From Methanothermobacter sp. (lineage in GTDB: Archaea; Methanobacteriota; Methanobacteria; Methanobacteriales; Methanothermobacteraceae), in the NCBI RefSeq assembly GCF_030055425.1, contig NZ_JASFYE010000001.1, positions 178,901-242,900 on the forward strand: a DNA stretch of 64,000 nt. Reading direction: 5' to 3'. Positions 28,718-38,415 of this stretch are shown piece by piece. The notes under the pieces were generated by a model. The model saw nothing but the letters and a program-made list of their open reading frames with translations. It searched no databases and was not told the origin of the DNA. The first letter of the stretch is position 1; each line of letters opens with the position of its first letter. A program made the translations under genes and the position numbers.

Positions 28718-28786
28718 AAAATCATATTAATGACGCTGAATTGAATGAAAATGCCTATCTACCAGTGAACCTTTACGGTGAAGATA

Positions 28787-30403
28787 ATGAGGGAAGCTTG
28801 TCGCCGGATAATCGATGATATAATATCAGGTCAAATAAAAACAAGGCAGGACCTTGAAAGGGCTAAACACAGGGTTTGCCGTGACTTTGGGCTTGAAAAA
28901 TTCATGAGTAACTCAGAAATCCTTGAACATGCTGCTCCAGAAGAAAAGAAATTGATCGAAAATCTCCTCAGGAAAAAACCCACCAGGACAATATCGGGTG
29001 TTGCCGTTGTGGCAGTCATGTGCCACCCACATGAATGCCCCCATGGAAGGTGCCTGTACTGCCCTGAAAGTGAAAAGGCACCCCCCAGCTATACAGGAGA
29101 GGAACCAGCCGCCCTTAGGGCCAGAATGTACGATTTTCACCCCTACAGGCAGGTCTACAATCGCCTTGAGCAGCTCCACAGCATAGGCCACCCTGTTGAC
29201 AAGGTGGAACTCATAGTCATGGGGGGCACCTTTCCGTCTCACAGCCTCTGCTACCAGGAATGGTTCATATCCAGTTGCCTTGAGGCCATGGTGGACTTTG
29301 GAGCCAGGCTGAGTGGTGTCAAGGTGGATATGCCCAATCACCACGGTTATGTGAAGGTGGATGACGCCCAGCGGTTCAACGAGACATCGCCGGTTCGTTG
29401 CGTTGGGATGACATTTGAGACAAGGCCAGACTACTGCCGGGAGGAGGACGTTGACAGGATGCTCAACCTTGGGGTTACCAGGGTTGAGCTTGGTGTCCAG
29501 ACCATCTACAACTACATCTACCAGCGCATCCGGAGGGGCCACAGCATAGGGGACGTTATAGAGTCCAACAGGATACTCAGGGACTCGGGGATAAAGGTTG
29601 CGATGCACCTCATGCCCGGCCTCTTCTCAGACTTTGACCGGGACCTCAGGATATTCAGGAGGATATTCCAGGACCCATCCTTCAGACCTGACATGCTGAA
29701 GATATACCCCTGCCTTGTTACCAGGGGCAGCGAACTCTACAATCTCTGGGAGAGGGGACTCTATAAACCATACTCCACAGAGGAGGCCGTTGATCTAATC
29801 GTCGAGATAAAGAAGATGATGCCCCCATGGGTGAGAACCATGAGGATACAGAGGGATATACCCTCCCAGCTTATAGTTGATGGTGTCAGAAAGTCCAACC
29901 TGGGTGAACTGGTCTACAGGCGCCTGGAGGAGGAGGACATCCGCTGCAGGTGCATAAGGTGCCGTGAGGTGGGTCACATGAGCCGCAGGGGTGTGAGTGT
30001 CAATGAGGATGCAGTTACAGTGATGGTTGAGGAGTACGATGCCACAGGCGGCAGGGAGTTCTTCATCTCAGCAGAGGACCCTGAAAATGATGTCCTCATT
30101 GGATTCCTGAGGCTCAGGTTCCCATCAGAAAATGCCCACCGACCTGAAATAGATGATAAAACCGCCCTTGTAAGGGAACTCCATGTATACGGTTCAATGA
30201 TACCCATAGGTGAGCGTCGGGATACCGTTGGACAGCACAGGGGCTACGGTGAGGAACTACTAAGCCGTGCAGAGACAATAGCATCTGATGGGGGAATGGA
30301 AAAAATTATGGTCACAAGCGGGATAGGGGCCCGTGAATACTACAGCAAATTTGGCTACAGAAGAGAGGGCCCCTACATGTCAAAAAAGCTTCAGGAGGAT
30401 TAA
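28787..30403 (+). CDS. elp3: Elongator protein 3 (tRNA uridine-34 carboxymethyl/acetyl radical SAM enzyme)
   Basis: 538 aa; ATG at 28787 with GGTGA 5 nt upstream, the GTG at 28778 lies in that site. Makes carboxymethyl side chains on wobble uridine in tRNA using SAM and acetyl-CoA. The radical SAM motif has the Elp3-specific CX9CX2C spacing ([14 protein letters not shown]). The C-terminal ~150 residues are a GNAT acetyltransferase domain ([15 protein letters not shown], acetyl-CoA loop). A Cys-rich element [12 protein letters not shown] binds a zinc. Archaea have Elp3 without the other Elongator subunits. The stop is 1 nt before the deoC start. Confidence 0.95.
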   Translation: MREACRRIIDDIISGQIKTRQDLERAKHRVCRDFGLEKFMSNSEILEHAAPEEKKLIENLLRKKPTRTISGVAVVAVMCHPHECPHGRCLYCPESEKAPPSYTGEEPAALRARMYDFHPYRQVYNRLEQLHSIGHPVDKVELIVMGGTFPSHSLCYQEWFISSCLEAMVDFGARLSGVKVDMPNHHGYVKVDDAQRFNETSPVRCVGMTFETRPDYCREEDVDRMLNLGVTRVELGVQTIYNYIYQRIRRGHSIGDVIESNRILRDSGIKVAMHLMPGLFSDFDRDLRIFRRIFQDPSFRPDMLKIYPCLVTRGSELYNLWERGLYKPYSTEEAVDLIVEIKKMMPPWVRTMRIQRDIPSQLIVDGVRKSNLGELVYRRLEEEDIRCRCIRCREVGHMSRRGVSVNEDAVTVMVEEYDATGGREFFISAEDPENDVLIGFLRLRFPSENAHRPEIDDKTALVRELHVYGSMIPIGERRDTVGQHRGYGEELLSRAETIASDGGMEKIMVTSGIGAREYYSKFGYRREGPYMSKKLQED

Positions 30404-30404
30404 A

Positions 30405-31070
30405 ATGAAGGTTGAAACAGCAGAGGAACTTGCATCACTCATAGACCATACAAATGTAAGGGCAGATGCAACTGTTGCTGATATCGAGAAACTTTGCAGG
30501 GAGGCCATTGAGTATGGGTTCAGGTGCGCGGTTGTCACCCCAACCAACGTCAGTCTGGCATCTGAACTCCTGAGGGACAGTGATGTCATGGTCTGCTCTG
30601 TTATAGGATTTCCAGCAGGTGTTAACACGCCTGCGGTTAAGGCCTTCGAGGCATCAGAGGCCGTGGAAAACGGTGCAGAGGAGGTTGACATGGTAATGAA
30701 CATAGGGGCACTGAAGTCAGGGCTGAGGGAACTTGTCTATGAGGATATAAGTGGAGTCGTTGATGCCGCAGGCGTCCCTGTGAAGGTTATACTGGAGACA
30801 GCCTACCTCACAGACGAGGAGAAGGTGGAGGCATGCCTCATAAGTAAGGATGCTGGTGCCGCATTTGTTAAAACATCTACAGCCTATGGTGGACTTTCAG
30901 GTGCCACAGTGGAGGATGTAAAACTCATGCGGGAGACTGTAGGTGATGAGATGGGTGTTAAGGCAGCCGGCGGTATAAGGGATACTGAAACAGCCCTTGC
31001 AATGATAGAGGCCGGTGCAGACAGGATTGGAACATCAACCGGGGTCCAGATCATGGAGGGGTGGAGGTAA
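30405..31070 (+). CDS. deoC: Deoxyribose-phosphate aldolase
   Basis: 221 aa from the ATG at 30405 (GGAGGAT 4 nt upstream; a longer frame to 30333 is the Elp3 shadow). TIM-barrel aldolase: [12 protein letters not shown] at the N-terminus; Schiff-base Lys in [10 protein letters not shown]; second Lys in [10 protein letters not shown]. It splits 2-deoxyribose 5-phosphate to glyceraldehyde 3-phosphate and acetaldehyde, in nucleoside salvage. 1 nt after Elp3. A possible 16-codon mini-ORF starts 1 nt after its stop. Confidence 0.95.
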   Translation: MKVETAEELASLIDHTNVRADATVADIEKLCREAIEYGFRCAVVTPTNVSLASELLRDSDVMVCSVIGFPAGVNTPAVKAFEASEAVENGAEEVDMVMNIGALKSGLRELVYEDISGVVDAAGVPVKVILETAYLTDEEKVEACLISKDAGAAFVKTSTAYGGLSGATVEDVKLMRETVGDEMGVKAAGGIRDTETALAMIEAGADRIGTSTGVQIMEGWR

Positions 31071-31071
31071 T

Positions 31072-31122
31072 ATGAGAAGAGAGGTTCCTGATCCTCGGAA
31101 GCATTCCCAGAGGGTGATCTGA
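31072..31122 (+). CDS. Candidate 16-residue leader ORF
   Basis: ATG at 31072 directly follows GGAGGTAAT and is followed by 15 sense codons and TGA at 31120-31122, one nt before the next ATG. The predicted peptide is MRREVPDPRKHSQRVI, basic and unlike any family I know. The strong ribosome site would be wasted otherwise, since the cyclophilin-like gene has its own (GGTGAT). It may be a leader peptide or a relic that maintains coupling through the operon. Confidence 0.3.
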   Translation: MRREVPDPRKHSQRVI

Positions 31123-31123
31123 C

Positions 31124-31477
31124 ATGAGGATAAGGATAACCGTGGAGGGTAAGGGTTACGCTGAGGCCGAACTTGATGAGAGAAACCCTGAATCTGCAGA
31201 GAGGATCTATGAGAGCCTTCCACTTGAGGGCAGGGCCCTCCTGTGGATGGAGGAGGTCTACTTTGACATACCAGTCACCCTCGACTATGAGAACCCCTCT
31301 GATACCGCCAGTCCCGGGGACATATCCTACTGGCCGCCAGGGTACGCCCTCTGCATATTCTTCGGGTCAACACAGCCCTACTCCCCGGTGAATCATATAG
31401 GGAGGGTGACCAGAAACCTTGAACTTTTCTTCAGTGTTGATGAGGGTGACAGGATAATAATAGAAAGAATGGATTAA
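31124..31477 (+). CDS. Cyclophilin-like fold protein (TM1367 family)
   Basis: 117 aa. ATG at 31124 with GGTGAT 5 nt upstream. The pattern IYESLPLEGRALLWMEEVYFDIP, then GDISYWPPGYALCIFFG and SPVNHIGRV, belongs to Pfam Cyclophil_like, beta-barrel proteins that resemble cyclophilin but lack prolyl isomerase residues. Function unknown. Last gene of the Elp3-deoC unit, ending 24 nt before the convergent cofH. Confidence 0.85.
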   Translation: MRIRITVEGKGYAEAELDERNPESAERIYESLPLEGRALLWMEEVYFDIPVTLDYENPSDTASPGDISYWPPGYALCIFFGSTQPYSPVNHIGRVTRNLELFFSVDEGDRIIIERMD

Positions 31478-31500
31478 ATAAAATCAGCGACCCTGAAACG

Positions 31501-32616
31501 CTAAACGTCCTCTATTTCCCTGTAAAGCGTATCCCTGCTTGCAGGGATCCTTCCCAGGTCCCTCACAACCCTTATTATTTCTTCAGGTTCAGTTCTAACA
31601 CCATGTGAGGCGCCCGCAGACCTTGATATGTTCTCCTCACCCAGTGTACCCCCAAGGTCGTTGGCACCTGACATGAGGGCAACCTGTGCAAACTTAAAGC
31701 CCAGTTTAACCCATGAGGCCTGTATGTTCCTGATAAGGCCCCTGAACATCAGCCTTGAAACCGCGTAGACCTTGAGGTCCTCTGCACCGGTTGCACCTGC
31801 AGCCGCCTTTCCCTCACGGTATATGGGGGCCCTTGGATGCATGAATGGTAATGGAACGAATTCCGTGAATCCCCCTGTTCTCTCCTGAATCTGGCGCAGT
31901 ATGTCCATGTGTTCAACCCTGTGCTCGGGTCCATCGATGTGACCGTACATCATGGTGCAGGTTGTTGGTATCCCAACCCTGTGTGCTGTCTCTATAACCT
32001 CAACCCACTCCCCGGTACTCAGCTTTGTAGGGCATATAACGGCCCTTATGTCATCATTGAGTATTTCTGCCGCCGTACCGGGCATTGAACCGAGACCCGC
32101 CCTTTTAAGTATCCTCAGGGCCTCTTCAATGGATAGTTCCGCATTACAGGCACCATAGTAGACCTCCATTGGGGAGAATGAGTGGAGGTGCACATGGGGT
32201 AGCTCTGATTTTATGGTCCTCACAAGATCCTCATAGAAGTAGGTGTCAAGGCCAGGGTAGAGGCCTCCCTGTATGCAGAGTTCACGGGCACCGTTTTCCA
32301 CGGCCTTGCGGGCAATTTCAAGGATCCTTTCAGTTTCAAGGTAATATGCGTCCCCATCCAGATCATCCCTCTTAAAGGCACAGAACCCGCACTGTCCCGA
32401 GCATATATTAGTGAAGTTGATGTTCCAGTTCTCAATGTAGGTTACCCTGTCACCCGCCTCGGACTCCCTGACAGTGTCCGCGGCTATTAAAAGGGCCTGA
32501 AGGTCCCTTCCCCTCACATTCATTAAGTAGAGGGCCTCCTCATTGTTGATTGGCTCGTCCATTGCCTTTTCAAGTATTTTTTCTGTGCGGGTTTTGATAT
32601 CCATGGTGCCAAACAT
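31501..32616 (-). CDS. cofH: FO synthase subunit 2 (CofH)
   Basis: Radical SAM enzyme that, with CofG, makes 7,8-didemethyl-8-hydroxy-5-deazariboflavin (FO), the chromophore of coenzyme F420. CofH abstracts a hydrogen from tyrosine and couples it to the flavin precursor. The iron-sulfur motif is CSGQCGFC (CX3CX2C) in [16 protein letters not shown]. The MPGTAAEIL and [10 protein letters not shown] segments are CofH signatures. Start is uncertain: TTG 32640, ATG 32616 and ATG 32604 are possible; an AATTTTAAAC TATA-like element near 32651-32642 would put the transcript start near 32620, favouring ATG 32616. No ribosome site is visible, suggesting a leaderless mRNA. cofG is not in the window. Confidence 0.92.
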   Translation of the reverse strand: MFGTMDIKTRTEKILEKAMDEPINNEEALYLMNVRGRDLQALLIAADTVRESEAGDRVTYIENWNINFTNICSGQCGFCAFKRDDLDGDAYYLETERILEIARKAVENGARELCIQGGLYPGLDTYFYEDLVRTIKSELPHVHLHSFSPMEVYYGACNAELSIEEALRILKRAGLGSMPGTAAEILNDDIRAVICPTKLSTGEWVEVIETAHRVGIPTTCTMMYGHIDGPEHRVEHMDILRQIQERTGGFTEFVPLPFMHPRAPIYREGKAAAGATGAEDLKVYAVSRLMFRGLIRNIQASWVKLGFKFAQVALMSGANDLGGTLGEENISRSAGASHGVRTEPEEIIRVVRDLGRIPASRDTLYREIEDV

Positions 32617-32722
32617 GCGATTTAGTATCTGGTTCTCCAAGTTTAAAATTTTTGGTTTTGGTGAAATCCATATCCATTTACCCCCATGGGCCCTATGTGG
32701 TCCATTAACCCGGCAGAACCAA

Positions 32723-32735
32723 TAAATTTAAATAT
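32723..32735 (+). promoter_or_regulatory. TATA box of the histone gene
   Basis: TAAATTTAAATAT, preceded by purines, about 38-45 nt upstream of the ATG; the expected transcript start is near 32757, close to the GGAGGTGA ribosome site at 32757-32764. This interval is divergent with cofH. Confidence 0.55.
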
Positions 32736-32768
32736 TAGAGATTACCAGCTTAATTTGGAGGTGAAATT

Positions 32769-32975
32769 ATGGCTGAATTACCAATCGCACCAGTAGGTAG
32801 AATAATAAAAAATGCCGGTGCCCAGAGAATAAGTGATGATGCAAAAGAGGCTTTAGCAAAGGCCCTCGAAGACATGGGTGAGGAAATCTCACGCAAAGCC
32901 GTTGAACTTGCAAAACACGCCGGCAGAAAAACTGTTAAAGCCACAGACATTGAAATGGCCGCTAAACAGTTATAG
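32769..32975 (+). CDS. Archaeal histone
   Basis: 68 aa, the minimal histone fold that dimerises and wraps DNA. The sequence [18 protein letters not shown], then [21 protein letters not shown], matches the HMt/HMf family. Arg and Lys positions of the DNA-binding loops (RKTVKA) and the conserved dimer-interface residues are intact. ATG at 32769 has a perfect GGAGGTGA 4 nt upstream. The stop lies in a hairpin that looks like a terminator. HMtA and HMtB cannot be separated without comparison. Confidence 0.97.
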   Translation: MAELPIAPVGRIIKNAGAQRISDDAKEALAKALEDMGEEISRKAVELAKHAGRKTVKATDIEMAAKQL

Positions 32976-33008
32976 GTAGGCCCGATAATTCTACCTATTT
33001 ATTTTTTC
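32972..33008 (+). terminator. Histone gene terminator
   Basis: ATAGGTAG (32972-32979) pairs with CTACCTAT (32991-32998), an 8-bp stem with an 11-nt loop that begins inside the TAG stop codon, followed by TTATTTTTT. A compact strong terminator suits a highly expressed monocistronic gene. Confidence 0.7.
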
Positions 33009-33116
33009 AGGGCCCAGGTGCCCCCTACCAGATTTAAGCTGTTATGATTCTGTGCTGATTCATGGTTTTTCTTTATAAGCTCAGAATAACATAATAATAA
33101 GATGAGGTGATTTTTG

Positions 33117-33608
33117 ATGTCAACAATGGATAACCTGAAGGAAGCATTTGCCGGGGAGTCCCAGGCGAACAGAAAGTATCTTGCATTTGCAAGAAAGGCT
33201 GATGAGGAGGGTTACCACCAGGTTGCAAAGCTCTTCCGTGCCGCGGCCGCAGCAGAGACAGTCCATGCACTGAACCACCTTGAGGCCATGGGGGCCGTCA
33301 ATAGCACAGAGGAGAACCTAAGGGAGGCAATAGCCGGAGAAACCGCGGAATTCAAGGAGATGTACCCGGGATTCATAGAGGAAGCAGAAGCAGAGGGTGA
33401 GGAACAGGCACGCTGGAGCTTTGACGTCGCAAATAAGGTTGAGAAGATCCACGCTGAACTCTACCAGAATGCCCTCGATAACCTTGGAAGGAACGTTGAG
33501 GTGGACTACTACGTCTGCAACTGGTGCGGTAACACCGTTGAGGGTGAGGCACCAGAAAGGTGCGCCATCTGCGGGGCTCCCAGGAAGGAGTTCAGGAAGA
33601 TAGAATAA
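33117..33608 (+). CDS. Rubrerythrin
   Basis: 163 aa; ATG at 33117 with GAGGTGAT 5 nt upstream. Non-haem di-iron peroxidase that removes hydrogen peroxide in anaerobes. The four-helix ferritin-like domain supplies the di-iron ligands through EAFAGESQANRKYLAFA, AAETVHALNHLE, AGETAEFKEMYP and EKIHAELYQ. The C-terminal rubredoxin domain has CNWCG and CAICG, a short rubredoxin-type Fe(Cys)4 site. A TATA-like CTTTATAAG lies near 33071-33079. Monocistronic. Confidence 0.95.
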   Translation: MSTMDNLKEAFAGESQANRKYLAFARKADEEGYHQVAKLFRAAAAAETVHALNHLEAMGAVNSTEENLREAIAGETAEFKEMYPGFIEEAEAEGEEQARWSFDVANKVEKIHAELYQNALDNLGRNVEVDYYVCNWCGNTVEGEAPERCAICGAPRKEFRKIE

Positions 33609-33629
33609 TTCTTTTCTATCACTTTACTT

Positions 33630-35795
33630 CTATTTTTCATCAATAACGCCCTTCTCTGTGAAGGTTATCCTGAATGTTGTACCCCCATCTGAAATCATCT
33701 CTGCAGTCCCGTCAATCTGGTCGGTGAGGTTCCTTACAAGCTGGAGACCAAGGGATGGACTGCTCTCCCAGTCAAGATCCTGTGGGAATCCAACTCCATC
33801 ATCACTAACCTCAATCAGAACGTGATTATTACTTCTTTTAACCGATACAGATACGGTGCCTTCGCCATCAGGGAAGGCATGCTTCACAGCATTTGTTAAA
33901 AGTTCATTGACGATAAGGCCAACGGGTATGGCGGTCTCCACGTCAACTTTCAGTTCATCCACATCCATATTCAGCCTTATCCTTGAATCTGCAGAGTAAC
34001 TTCTGAAGACCTCAGATGCGAGTGTCCTTATGTATTCGCCCATATCAATGTTCCTGAGATCCTCTGAACGGTAAAGCCTCTCATGGATCAGGGCCATGGA
34101 CCTCGCCCTGTTTTCACTCTCCCTGAAGAGGTCCAGGGTCTCTTCATCCTTGGCCTTCCTTGACTGGAGGCTGAGGAGGCTTGAAATTATCATCAGATTG
34201 TTCTTGACCCGGTGGTGTATCTCCTTGAGGAGGAGTTCCTTCTCCTCAAGGGATTTCTCAAGCATCCTCTGTGTCCTCTTGAGGTCTGAGATGTCATGAA
34301 GGACCACCAGGGCACAGTCCCTCCCCTCCGCATGTACAAGTTTATTGTATATCCTCACAGTGTACTCCCTTCCAAGGGGGTCATTAAGGACAACTTCATA
34401 TGGTTTAACACTCTCCTTATCTTTTATTATAGCAATTTTTGATCTGAATTCGTCCTTCACATCATCAGCGATGAATTCGATGTCATAGATGGACGTTCCT
34501 CGAAGTTTCTCAGGCGCCATTCCAAGTCTTTCTGAAAGTGTTGAGTTGATATCCAGTATCAGAGCGCCATCCAGATCAAGTAGGATTATGTAGTCGGGTG
34601 AAAGATCAAATAGTGACCTGTATTTTTCCTCACTCTCCCTCAGTTTCCTTTCGTTCTCCAGTCTATGGGTTATGTCCCTTGAAACAGATACTACTACATT
34701 TTTACCACCAATTTCAGTAAGGCGGGAGTTCACCTCAACCGGGATCCTGCGACCGTCCTTTGATATGTAGGTTCTCTCAAACCTTGCAGCCTTCCTTTCA
34801 AGGAGTGTCCTCATATTCGCTGAGAGCTCCTCCTCTGTGGGTCCAAGGTCCATGGGGGTCATGTTGAGGAGTTCATCCCTTGAGTAGCCAAGTTTCTCCA
34901 CAGCGGTTCTGTTCACCTCAATGTAGTTACCTGGCAGTCCATCATCCCTTATCTCAACGATGGTTATTATATCCTCAACGCCATTGAAAACCGCCCTGAA
35001 TTTCTTTTCACTCTCCCTCAATGCCTCTTCAGCCTTTTTCCTCTCTGAAATGTCCCTTATAACTGCTGTTACAAAGTTTTCCCCCTGGTAATGCCATCCT
35101 GTGACGGAAATATCAACAGGGACTCTTTTTTCATCCTTTCTGATGGCCTCGACATCTGTAATCATCAGCGAAATGTCACTATTTATATCCTGAAAGCTGT
35201 GCATGTCCCTTTTTTGCTCTGAGATTATTTTATTGATGTGTTTTCCCATCATCTCATCTGCAGTGTATCCAAAGATCTTCTCGGCACCGTGGTTCCATGA
35301 AACCACCCTTCCCCTCTCATCAGCGGTTATTATTGCATCCCTTGCTGTCTCCACTATTGTCCTGTACTTCTCCTCGGTCTCACGGATAACCTCCTCTGAT
35401 TCTTCGACGGATTCTGCCAGGAGTACTGTAATGAGGTTAACAAAGAACATCACGGAAACCCTCAGCAGGTCCTCATAGAAACCCGAAAGAGATGCCATGA
35501 TGTTTGTTACAATAAGTACCGTGCCCAGTAATGCTGTTACAAGAAATGACTTCCTCTCAAACCAGATAGCTGCAAGGACTATTGGTATGTAAAAGATGTG
35601 GGTGAATACAATTTCAACTCCAAGAAACATATGGAAATAGACCGTTGCAGCAACACAGATGGCTGTGAGTGATGCTACAATAGACAGCCGGGTCCTCATA
35701 TCCCTGTATGACTGTATCTTTTCTGTAAAAGTAAGAGTTCTATTAACCAATGCCCCCACCCTATCAATGAACCTTGTGTATCTGTGTAAAACCAT
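33630..35795 (-). CDS. Membrane-associated PAS sensor histidine kinase (HisKA_2 type)
   Basis: 721 aa from the ATG at 35795. N-terminus: about four to five hydrophobic segments (residues 40-125). Then three PAS domains (about 143-260, 268-385, 395-510; for example IVETARDAIITADERGRVVSWN). The kinase core begins LEEKELLLKEIHHRVKNN, with the phospho-acceptor His in the HRVKNN motif of HisKA_2, and ends with an HATPase_c domain (VNELLTNAVKHAFP; DDGVGFP). A membrane sensor that autophosphorylates and passes the phosphate to a response regulator; no regulator gene is adjacent, so it is an orphan kinase. Input signal unknown. The PAS-only protein at 584-1825 resembles its sensory part. Confidence 0.92.
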   Translation of the reverse strand: MVLHRYTRFIDRVGALVNRTLTFTEKIQSYRDMRTRLSIVASLTAICVAATVYFHMFLGVEIVFTHIFYIPIVLAAIWFERKSFLVTALLGTVLIVTNIMASLSGFYEDLLRVSVMFFVNLITVLLAESVEESEEVIRETEEKYRTIVETARDAIITADERGRVVSWNHGAEKIFGYTADEMMGKHINKIISEQKRDMHSFQDINSDISLMITDVEAIRKDEKRVPVDISVTGWHYQGENFVTAVIRDISERKKAEEALRESEKKFRAVFNGVEDIITIVEIRDDGLPGNYIEVNRTAVEKLGYSRDELLNMTPMDLGPTEEELSANMRTLLERKAARFERTYISKDGRRIPVEVNSRLTEIGGKNVVVSVSRDITHRLENERKLRESEEKYRSLFDLSPDYIILLDLDGALILDINSTLSERLGMAPEKLRGTSIYDIEFIADDVKDEFRSKIAIIKDKESVKPYEVVLNDPLGREYTVRIYNKLVHAEGRDCALVVLHDISDLKRTQRMLEKSLEEKELLLKEIHHRVKNNLMIISSLLSLQSRKAKDEETLDLFRESENRARSMALIHERLYRSEDLRNIDMGEYIRTLASEVFRSYSADSRIRLNMDVDELKVDVETAIPVGLIVNELLTNAVKHAFPDGEGTVSVSVKRSNNHVLIEVSDDGVGFPQDLDWESSPSLGLQLVRNLTDQIDGTAEMISDGGTTFRITFTEKGVIDEK

Positions 35796-36094
35796 CAATT
35801 CCCTAATGGTTTCACATTCAGTTATTATTTAAGTTATCAGATTCACTAAAAAGTTTTCCAAGAATAGTATGTATGAAGTATTAGAAATATATTTATTGTA
35901 TATATTAATTGAAAACTTCATGATGAAACTCCTGAAAATCTTTATTTTTAACCATTATCATGCTTATGGGATTTAACTGGGCGTTTCAGGTTCATGGTGC
36001 CACCCCATGACTGTAAGGAGGCTTTTATTCCAGAATTCCCACCCCATGATGGAAAAGGTTATATATGACTACTTCCATAGTTTAGAAGGAACAT
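35796..36094 (+). promoter_or_regulatory. Noncoding interval with the tRNA-Val/tRNA-Phe promoter
   Basis: About 300 nt. TTATATAT at 36059-36066, about 32 nt before the tRNA-Val, is the tRNA TATA box. Further upstream, an AT-rich stretch (about 35885-35920) may hold the kinase promoter on the minus strand. The phrase CACCCCATGA occurs twice (36001 and 36040). I see no gene in it. Confidence 0.5.
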
Positions 36095-36166
<72 letters not shown>

Positions 36167-36167
36167 C

Positions 36168-36246
<79 letters not shown>

Positions 36247-36395
36247 ATAACCACCTCTTTATCCAGAAATTCTAATCTATATAGTATTTTTAAGGACATT
36301 AAAACGTAAGACAAGTCTCAACTTATTTTACTTGGTTTTAAAAACCTACCGACACTCAAGCAGTTAAAAGATAAAATAAAATCTTACTGGGGCTA

Positions 36396-37679
36396 TTAAT
36401 CTTCTGATTCTGCTATAAGGTATGTTCCCGTGGCCCTCTGGATCCTCACACTCCTGAAGGATCCAACCTCGCCATCATGTGTAACCACAGGTATGTATGA
36501 GTCTGTTCTGCCTATGAAGCCACCCTTCCTTCCCCTCTCAACTATGAGTATGTTCTGGGTGGTTCCGACAAGCCTCTTATTTTCCTCCTCTGTGATCCTC
36601 CCCTTGAGTTCCTCAACGGCCTTTGATCGCCTCCGCAGTTCCCTGAAGTCTATTTCATCAAGGGAGGACGAGAGGGCGCGTGGCCTGTGCCTGTACTTTG
36701 AGAGGTGTATGAAGCCGGGTCTCACTTCCTCAAGGAGTCTGCAGGTGTCAAGGAAGTCATCCTCTCCCTCAGTGGGGTAGCCAACGATTATATCAGTTGC
36801 AATGGAGATCTCAGGAATCCTTGACCTGAACCTGTCAACTATCATCCTGAAATCATCCACAGTGTGCCCCCTCCCCATATCCCTGAGGACACGGTCACTT
36901 CCACTCTGAACAGGGATGTGGAGGAAACTGTACACCTTCTCTGACTTGAATGCCTCAACAAGACCATCAAGGTCCCTCAGGACACTTGCAGGGTGCATCA
37001 TGCCAACACGCACCCTGAAATCACCAGGTATTTCAGTTATTTCTCTTATGAGGTCAGAGAGTCTCTCACCTGTATCAGAACCATATGCCGCAGTGTCCTG
37101 TGCCGTCAGCTGAATCTCCCTGCATCCAGCCTCGATGGCATCCCTGGCCTCCTGGACGATGATATCTGATGGGTAACTCTGTATTCTCCCCCTTGCAAAG
37201 CGTGTACAGCAGTAGCTGCAGCTTCCACTGCATCCCTCACATATCTGTATGATGTGTATCAGGGGGTTCGACCTCACCCTGGGTACCCCCACCTTCACAT
37301 CGGATGTGAAACCGGTTATCCTTTTAACATCACCGCGGTATGCGGCACGCACAACCTCCGCCGTTCTCATGAGCTGGTGGGGTCCAAGCCATGAGGCATG
37401 CCCTGATATGGATTCAAGTTTTTCTGGGTCTATTTCAACCATGCACCCGGCAACAATGAGACCCTTATCAGGGTGCATCTCCCTGATCCTCTTTATCCTG
37501 TTTATAACCTTGTGTTCAGTGGGATGCTTAACATAGCATGTGTTAAGGATTATCACATCCGCCTCATCAATCCCTGTAAGGAGAGCCCCTGCCTCACTCA
37601 GGACACCAGCCATGATCTCTGAGTCTGCCTGGTTGAATGTGCATCCAAACGTCTCTATGTAAACCCTGATATTGTCCAT
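36396..37679 (-). CDS. tRNA threonylcarbamoyladenosine methylthiotransferase (e-MtaB/CDKAL1 type)
   Basis: 427 aa radical SAM enzyme that adds a methylthio group to t6A37 in tRNAs reading ANN codons. N-terminal MTTase domain with Cys residues (ETFGCTFNQAD, LNTCYVKH, VAGCMVE) that hold the second iron-sulfur cluster; the radical SAM motif is CSGSCSYC (CX3CX2C); the C-terminus is a TRAM domain (GGFIGRTDSYIPVVTH). The N-terminal sequence groups it with the archaeal/eukaryotic e-MtaB branch. ATG at 37679 with AGGGGATT 5 nt upstream. Downstream of pcm on the same strand. Confidence 0.93.
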   Translation of the reverse strand: MDNIRVYIETFGCTFNQADSEIMAGVLSEAGALLTGIDEADVIILNTCYVKHPTEHKVINRIKRIREMHPDKGLIVAGCMVEIDPEKLESISGHASWLGPHQLMRTAEVVRAAYRGDVKRITGFTSDVKVGVPRVRSNPLIHIIQICEGCSGSCSYCCTRFARGRIQSYPSDIIVQEARDAIEAGCREIQLTAQDTAAYGSDTGERLSDLIREITEIPGDFRVRVGMMHPASVLRDLDGLVEAFKSEKVYSFLHIPVQSGSDRVLRDMGRGHTVDDFRMIVDRFRSRIPEISIATDIIVGYPTEGEDDFLDTCRLLEEVRPGFIHLSKYRHRPRALSSSLDEIDFRELRRRSKAVEELKGRITEEENKRLVGTTQNILIVERGRKGGFIGRTDSYIPVVTHDGEVGSFRSVRIQRATGTYLIAESED

Positions 37680-37729
37680 TAAGAATCCCCTTTAAAAGTC
37701 ATCTGTGAAATTCCCGCCTAAATACGGGT

Positions 37730-38383
37730 TCAGTGGAATTTCCAGCCATGTTCACCTATCAATGGAACAAATGCAACTCCCCCAAGGTTTCTGGATCTGT
37801 AATCCCCAGAGGAGAGCCTATCAACAAGAACAAGTTCCTGGTAGAATTTATCAGAACCAACAGGTATTAAAAGTTTTCCCCCCACCTCCAGCTGTTCCAT
37901 GAGAGGCTCAGGTATGGAGGGTGCTGCCGCTGTCACGTAGATCCTGCTGTAGGGGGCCGCAGGAGGGTACCCTCTACTTCCATCCCCATGTATAACCGTG
38001 ATGTTATCGTATCCCAGGGCCTCAAGTTTTTTCCTTGCCCTCTCATATAATGAATTTATCCTTTCAACCGTGTAGAGGTGGCCCTCATTCCCTATTATCT
38101 CTGCTATGACCGCTGCATTGTAACCGCAGCCGGTGCCAACCTCAAGGACCTTCATCCCAACCTCGAGGTCCAGTAGCTCCGCTATCATGGCGACCATGTG
38201 GGGTGCGGATATGGTCTGTCCCTCACCTATCGGGAGGGGCATGTCAAGGTAGGCCCTGTGCCTTTCATCTTCGGGGACAAACTCATCCCTTGGAACCTTC
38301 TCCATCGCCCTTCTTACGGACTCAGATTTTATGTAGCCCTTATCTATGAGGTCCTGAACCATTCTAAGTCTTTCATTCATCAT
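37730..38383 (-). CDS. pcm: Protein-L-isoaspartate O-methyltransferase
   Basis: 217 aa from the ATG at 38383. SAM-dependent repair of isoaspartyl residues in ageing proteins, useful at high temperature. Motif I is LEVGTGCGYNAAV; the family signature DMPLPIGEGQTISAPHMVA and the C-terminal LLIPVGS are present. The frame is open to a GTG at 38419 that overlaps the stop of the zinc-finger gene; ATG 38383/38380 fits the family N-terminus (NERLRMVQDLIDKGYI), so the exact start is uncertain. Coupled to the zinc protein upstream. Confidence 0.93.
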   Translation of the reverse strand: MMNERLRMVQDLIDKGYIKSESVRRAMEKVPRDEFVPEDERHRAYLDMPLPIGEGQTISAPHMVAMIAELLDLEVGMKVLEVGTGCGYNAAVIAEIIGNEGHLYTVERINSLYERARKKLEALGYDNITVIHGDGSRGYPPAAPYSRIYVTAAAPSIPEPLMEQLEVGGKLLIPVGSDKFYQELVLVDRLSSGDYRSRNLGGVAFVPLIGEHGWKFH

Positions 38384-38415
38384 TGGACCACGAAACATGT
38401 TTATGCAGCCAGATA

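Noticed and set aside
35930-35950. ATGATGA followed by CTGA, like the C and D boxes of an archaeal C/D sRNA
   Set aside because: Only 5 nt separate the boxes, too few for a guide, and no convincing C' or second D box follows.
36001-36049. CACCCCATGA occurring twice upstream of tRNA-Val, as a possible operator
   Set aside because: Ten bases at one locus are too little evidence; no symmetry is seen.
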